Position numbers and translations under genes: made by a program. Source: an uncultured Clostridia bacterium (GTDB taxonomy: Bacteria > Bacillota > Clostridia > Oscillospirales > Ruminococcaceae). Taken from it: 7,837 nt of DNA. The DNA lies in contig CALMXN010000116.1 in NCBI GenBank assembly GCA_937871145.1, positions 1 to 7,837 of the forward strand, given 5' to 3'. This document shows, piece by piece, positions 5,501 through 7,837 of this stretch (position 1 is the first letter of the stretch; each line of letters opens with the position of its first letter). The notes under the pieces are model-generated. The model did no database searches and was not told where the DNA came from. It worked only from the letters and a program-made list of their open reading frames with translations.

Positions 5501-7048
5501 TTAGTCATTAGTGTTATAACATTCAAAAACCTGTTCAACGTGTTCCTTGTCCTTGACCTTAGTAAAGGCACTTACAATCGGAACAATGATAAGACCGAGC
5601 AGCATAGCACATGCTCCTGCATTGATTGGTGAAAGAACATTAACCTTCCAGTGTAAGTCTTTAACCTTAGTTTCAAGTGCTGGGAAGAAATTAAGGCTGA
5701 AGAGAACCATATGTACAATTACAATAGAAATACCGCCAATGAAGCTTGCCCATACAGCTGGCTTTGTAATTTTCTTTGAGTACAAGCCGTAAAGGAACGG
5801 TGCAAGGAATGCTCCTGCAAGTGCGCCCCAGGATATTGACATCAGTGTTGAAATATATGCATTCGGGTTGAGAGCAATTATTACTGAAATAGCAAGGAAT
5901 ACAGCAATAAACACCTGAATAATGAGAACTTTTTTCGTTTCTGAAAATTTCTTTTTTGCGGCAGGTTCAATCAAATCAAGAGTCAGAGTTGAGCTTGACG
6001 TGATTACAAGTGAAGAAAGTGTTGACATTGATGCTGAAAGAACAAGCACAATAACAATTCCTATAAGGATTTCAGGCAAAGCTGACTGAAGAAGTGAAGG
6101 TATTATCTTATCATAAATAAGCTTTCCGCCACCTTCTGGTGTAATATCTTCTGGCTTAACATATAATCTTCCGAAAGCGCCGAGGAAGTAGCTTCCGCCA
6201 GCAACAATAAGAGCAAATATCGTTGAAATGATTGTTCCCTTTTTCATTGAAGATTTATCTTTTACTGTGTAGAATTTATGTACCATCTGTGGTAATCCCC
6301 ATGTACCAAGTGAGGTGAGGATAGCAATACCAAGAAGATTTATAGGGTCAGGTCCGAAAAGCGAACCAAGTGAGCCAAGTGGAATATTTTTATCGCTTAT
6401 ATCACTTAGCTTATCTATTGAGGCGAATAAACCGCCTTTGTTATAAAGTGTTACGACAACAACAGCAACAATTCCGCCGAGCATTATAATACCCTGAATG
6501 AAGTCGTTGATTGCAGTAGCCATATAACCACCGAGGATAACGTATACTGCTGTGAGAACTGCCATTATGATTATCCATACAGTATAGTCAATATTGAATG
6601 CAGACTCAAAAAGTCTTGACAATCCATTATAAACTGAAGCTGTGTATGGAATCAGGAATATGAATACTATTAAAGCAGAAGCAATTTTCAGACTCTTTGA
6701 ATTATATCTTTTTTCAAAGAATTCAGGCATAGTGGAGGTTTTGAGGTGCTTTGTCATACGCCTTGTTTTTTCGCCAAGGATAACCCATGACAGCATACTT
6801 CCGATAATAGCATTAGCTATACCTATCCAGAATGCGGATATACCGAAGTTCCAGCCAAACTGACCGGAGAAACCGATGAACACTACTGCTGAAAAATATG
6901 TAGTACCATACGCGAATGCAGAAAACCAGGCACCAAGACCTCTTCCACCGAGAACAAAATCATCAACATTTCGAATTCTTCTTCTGCAATATAATCCTAT
7001 TCCAATCATTGAGCAGAAGTAAATAATCAGAATCAGCCACTTAACCAT
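5501..7048 (-). CDS. Sodium:solute symporter (SSS family), substrate unknown
   Basis: This 515-residue inner-membrane transporter with about 13 hydrophobic segments is the usual size for the family. Family signatures are the N-terminal DDFVLGGRGLGAWFSAFAYG (29-48), the central GGYMATAINDFIQG (173-186), and MSTLSS (341-346), whose S342/T343 correspond to the Na2-site Ser/Thr of PutP. The position equivalent to PutP Asp55 seems to be Tyr51, so it is not a plain proline permease. I chose the ATG at 7046-7048: AAAGGGG (7056-7062) sits seven bases upstream, the protein then begins with the first membrane helix, and the perfect promoter at 7116-7144 starts the transcript inside any longer version. 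A TTG at 7166-7168 would add 40 residues unlike the family. A single-gene unit with its own promoter and terminator, next to paaK; import of an aromatic or aryl-acid substrate is possible but not shown. Confidence 0.92.
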   Translation of the reverse strand: MVKWLILIIYFCSMIGIGLYCRRRIRNVDDFVLGGRGLGAWFSAFAYGTTYFSAVVFIGFSGQFGWNFGISAFWIGIANAIIGSMLSWVILGEKTRRMTKHLKTSTMPEFFEKRYNSKSLKIASALIVFIFLIPYTASVYNGLSRLFESAFNIDYTVWIIIMAVLTAVYVILGGYMATAINDFIQGIIMLGGIVAVVVVTLYNKGGLFASIDKLSDISDKNIPLGSLGSLFGPDPINLLGIAILTSLGTWGLPQMVHKFYTVKDKSSMKKGTIISTIFALIVAGGSYFLGAFGRLYVKPEDITPEGGGKLIYDKIIPSLLQSALPEILIGIVIVLVLSASMSTLSSLVITSSSTLTLDLIEPAAKKKFSETKKVLIIQVFIAVFLAISVIIALNPNAYISTLMSISWGALAGAFLAPFLYGLYSKKITKPAVWASFIGGISIVIVHMVLFSLNFFPALETKVKDLHWKVNVLSPINAGACAMLLGLIIVPIVSAFTKVKDKEHVEQVFECYNTND

Positions 7049-7080
7049 ATATAAGCCCCTTTTTGATTTATTAAGTAAAA

Positions 7081-7114
7081 GCTTTAATGTGTTTATGCTT
7101 TTATGTATTAAAGC
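7081..7114. repeat. 8-bp inverted repeat at the symporter transcript start
   Basis: GCTTTAAT (7081-7088) and ATTAAAGC (7107-7114) are exact inverted copies separated by 18 bases. They span the predicted +1 of the symporter transcript (about 7109) and abut its -10 box. This could be an operator that blocks polymerase, or a hairpin at the 5' end of the mRNA. Function is inferred from position. Confidence 0.35.
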
Positions 7115-7115
7115 A

Positions 7116-7144
7116 ATTATATCCGTCTTTGAACTAATTGTCAA
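7116..7144 (-). promoter_or_regulatory. Fully consensus sigma-A promoter of the symporter gene
   Basis: On the minus strand TTGACA (7139-7144), exactly 17 bases, then TATAAT (7116-7121): both boxes are perfect matches to consensus. The transcript would start near 7109, leaving a leader of about 60 bases. A promoter this strong implies high expression unless it is repressed, and palindromes lie on both sides of it. Confidence 0.85.
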
Positions 7145-7152
7145 TACATGTA

Positions 7153-7164
7153 ACAAATATTTGT
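7153..7164. promoter_or_regulatory. 12-bp perfect palindrome between divergent promoters, possible operator
   Basis: ACAAATATTTGT is its own reverse complement. It lies nine bases upstream of the symporter -35 box and 22 bases upstream of the -35 box of the divergent gene, where one bound protein could affect both. It is AT-rich, so chance occurrence cannot be dismissed. Confidence 0.3.
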
Positions 7165-7186
7165 ACAATATTTCACTCCGTTTTGT

Positions 7187-7215
7187 TTGACATTATATGG
7201 AAAGGGTAGTAAAAT
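7187..7215 (+). promoter_or_regulatory. Sigma-A-type promoter of the pilin-like gene
   Basis: TTGACA (7187-7192), a 17-base spacer and TAAAAT (7210-7215, one mismatch to TATAAT). The transcript would begin near 7222, about 26 bases before the chosen ATG. It is divergent from the symporter promoter, with 42 bases between the two -35 boxes. Confidence 0.78.
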
Positions 7216-7247
7216 TATAGTATTGATCATAAAGAAAGGTGAAGATG

Positions 7248-7751
7248 ATGAGAAAGGGTATTGAATTCAGTACAGTCATCAGATTTTTAATTTTTCTTGT
7301 AATAATCGGAGCAGTAATTTTTTTTATAATCAGAGCAATTGATTCAAGCAACAAAGATTCTGAAATAATTGACGCTAATGACTATGCTGGCAAGGTTTAT
7401 AATGGTGCGGAGGACTGGCTTTCCACACATCGTGAAATTGTATCTAATGCAAATGTAAAGCTTGATACGAAGCTGGTGTTTGTATCTAATGAAAATAATA
7501 ACAGAAATGCTGATGCAACCGTAAACGGCAAAATAGTAGCATCTATGTATATGAATGAAGATTCAAAGGATTATATAAAAGGGAACTGGATAGTTGTTAT
7601 TGATAAAAAAACACTTTCTATTGAGTATGCAATGTGGAGTGAAGATAAGTTAACAGCAAAGGATGCACAGAAACTGACAACACTTGAAAGTCAGCGACAG
7701 CTTTATAAGGAGAAGAAAAAGATAATAGGTTATTCAAGTAAAAATACATAA
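7248..7751 (+). CDS. Small membrane-anchored protein, possibly type IV pilin-like
   Basis: I do not recognise a named gene. The 167-residue product has one N-terminal membrane helix (about 9-29) after a short basic MRKG start, then a soluble domain of about 135 residues, probably outside the cell. The helix STVIRFLIFLVIIGAV (8-23) resembles the prepilin pattern FTLIELLVVIAIIGIL, and YAGKVYNGAEDWL (46-58) followed by late strands WIVVIDKKTLSIEYAMWSE (114-132) resemble pilin-like proteins of Clostridia. However, the glycine of RKG is three residues too far from the helix and the usual Glu5 is Arg12, so processing is doubtful; a simple anchored protein is the alternative. GGTGA (7238-7242) is best placed for the ATG at 7248, with the ATG at 7245 also possible; an in-frame GTG at 7239 lies inside the ribosome site. 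It is monocistronic, with no pilus assembly genes in view. Confidence 0.6.
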   Translation: MRKGIEFSTVIRFLIFLVIIGAVIFFIIRAIDSSNKDSEIIDANDYAGKVYNGAEDWLSTHREIVSNANVKLDTKLVFVSNENNNRNADATVNGKIVASMYMNEDSKDYIKGNWIVVIDKKTLSIEYAMWSEDKLTAKDAQKLTTLESQRQLYKEKKKIIGYSSKNT

Positions 7752-7753
7752 GT

Positions 7754-7780
7754 AAAAGCCATCAAAAATGATGGCTTTTT
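7754..7780 (+). terminator. Intrinsic terminator of the pilin-like gene, probably bidirectional
   Basis: A 10-bp stem (7754-7763 with 7770-7779, core GCCATC/GATGGC) and a six-base loop are followed by T at 7776-7780. It starts two bases after the stop codon. The other strand also gives four T after the stem, so it could serve a convergent gene. Confidence 0.9.
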
Positions 7781-7817
7781 ATATTCGTTTTCTTTTTAGG
7801 GCTTTGAGAATATCCTC
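7779..7817 (-). CDS. Possible 3' end of a convergent gene (12 codons, partial)
   Basis: On the minus strand from the contig end, one frame reads EDILKALKRKRI and stops with TAA at 7779-7781, right at the base of the bidirectional terminator. The basic, lysine-rich ending and the position fit the tail of a gene whose body lies beyond the contig. Twelve codons are too few to identify or prove it. The gene sequence is cut by the adapter at 7818. Confidence 0.22.
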   Translation of the reverse strand, partial: EDILKALKRKRI

Positions 7818-7837
7818 AGATCGGAAGAGCGTCGTGT
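7818..7837. other. Illumina sequencing adapter remnant (not genomic)
   Basis: The final 20 bases, AGATCGGAAGAGCGTCGTGT, match the start of the standard TruSeq-type read-through adapter (complement of the universal adapter end). Genomic sequence therefore ends at 7817, and nothing in these bases should be interpreted biologically. Confidence 0.97.

Noticed and set aside
7049..7168. 40-residue N-terminal extension of the symporter from a TTG start, with GGAG seven bases upstream
   Set aside because: The consensus promoter inside this stretch starts the transcript after the TTG, the extension is unlike any SSS N-terminus, and the inner ATG has a better ribosome site.

Overview
The window looks like low-GC Firmicutes DNA, most plausibly an anaerobic, gut-type Clostridia (Ruminococcus/Lachnospira-like). 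The reasons are A+T-rich intergenic DNA, strong AGGAGG-type ribosome binding sites, sigma-A-type promoters, U-tract terminators, a ferredoxin-linked oxidoreductase and a CmpB-type membrane protein typical of Clostridia. The taxon is inferred from these features and not from any database match. The last 20 bases (7818-7837) are Illumina adapter sequence, so this is the end of an assembled contig and the genomic DNA stops at 7817.

Layout: all genes but one read leftward on the minus strand. From right to left they are: a short membrane-anchored, pilin-like protein on the plus strand (7248-7751); a divergently transcribed sodium:solute symporter (5501-7048) with a fully consensus promoter; a phenylacetate-CoA ligase, paaK (4075-5376); a CmpB-like integral membrane protein (3257-3943) with its own promoter and terminator; and a tightly packed operon iorA-iorB-PNPOx-like-ppnP (12-3091). 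That operon probably continues past the left edge, because a good Shine-Dalgarno follows the ppnP stop codon.

Metabolic theme: IorAB oxidatively decarboxylates aryl-pyruvates (transamination products of Trp, Phe and Tyr) to aryl-acetyl-CoA and reduces ferredoxin. PaaK interconverts aryl-acetates and their CoA esters. Together they form the known anaerobic route between aromatic amino acids and phenylacetate/indoleacetate, run either in the fermentative direction (releasing aryl-acetates) or in reverse (carboxylating aryl-acetyl-CoA to make the amino acids). The symporter could move a related substrate, but the sequence does not show which. The two small distal genes (a flavin split-barrel protein and a nucleoside phosphorylase) share the ior transcript without an obvious biochemical link.

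Intergenic regions are all under 300 bp and hold recognisable promoters, three intrinsic terminators and several palindromes that could be operators. I see no mobile element, CRISPR array, tRNA or rRNA. I do not see a clearly new system. The least ordinary items are the degenerate pilin-like protein, the palindromes at the ior and symporter promoters, and the make-up of the ior operon.
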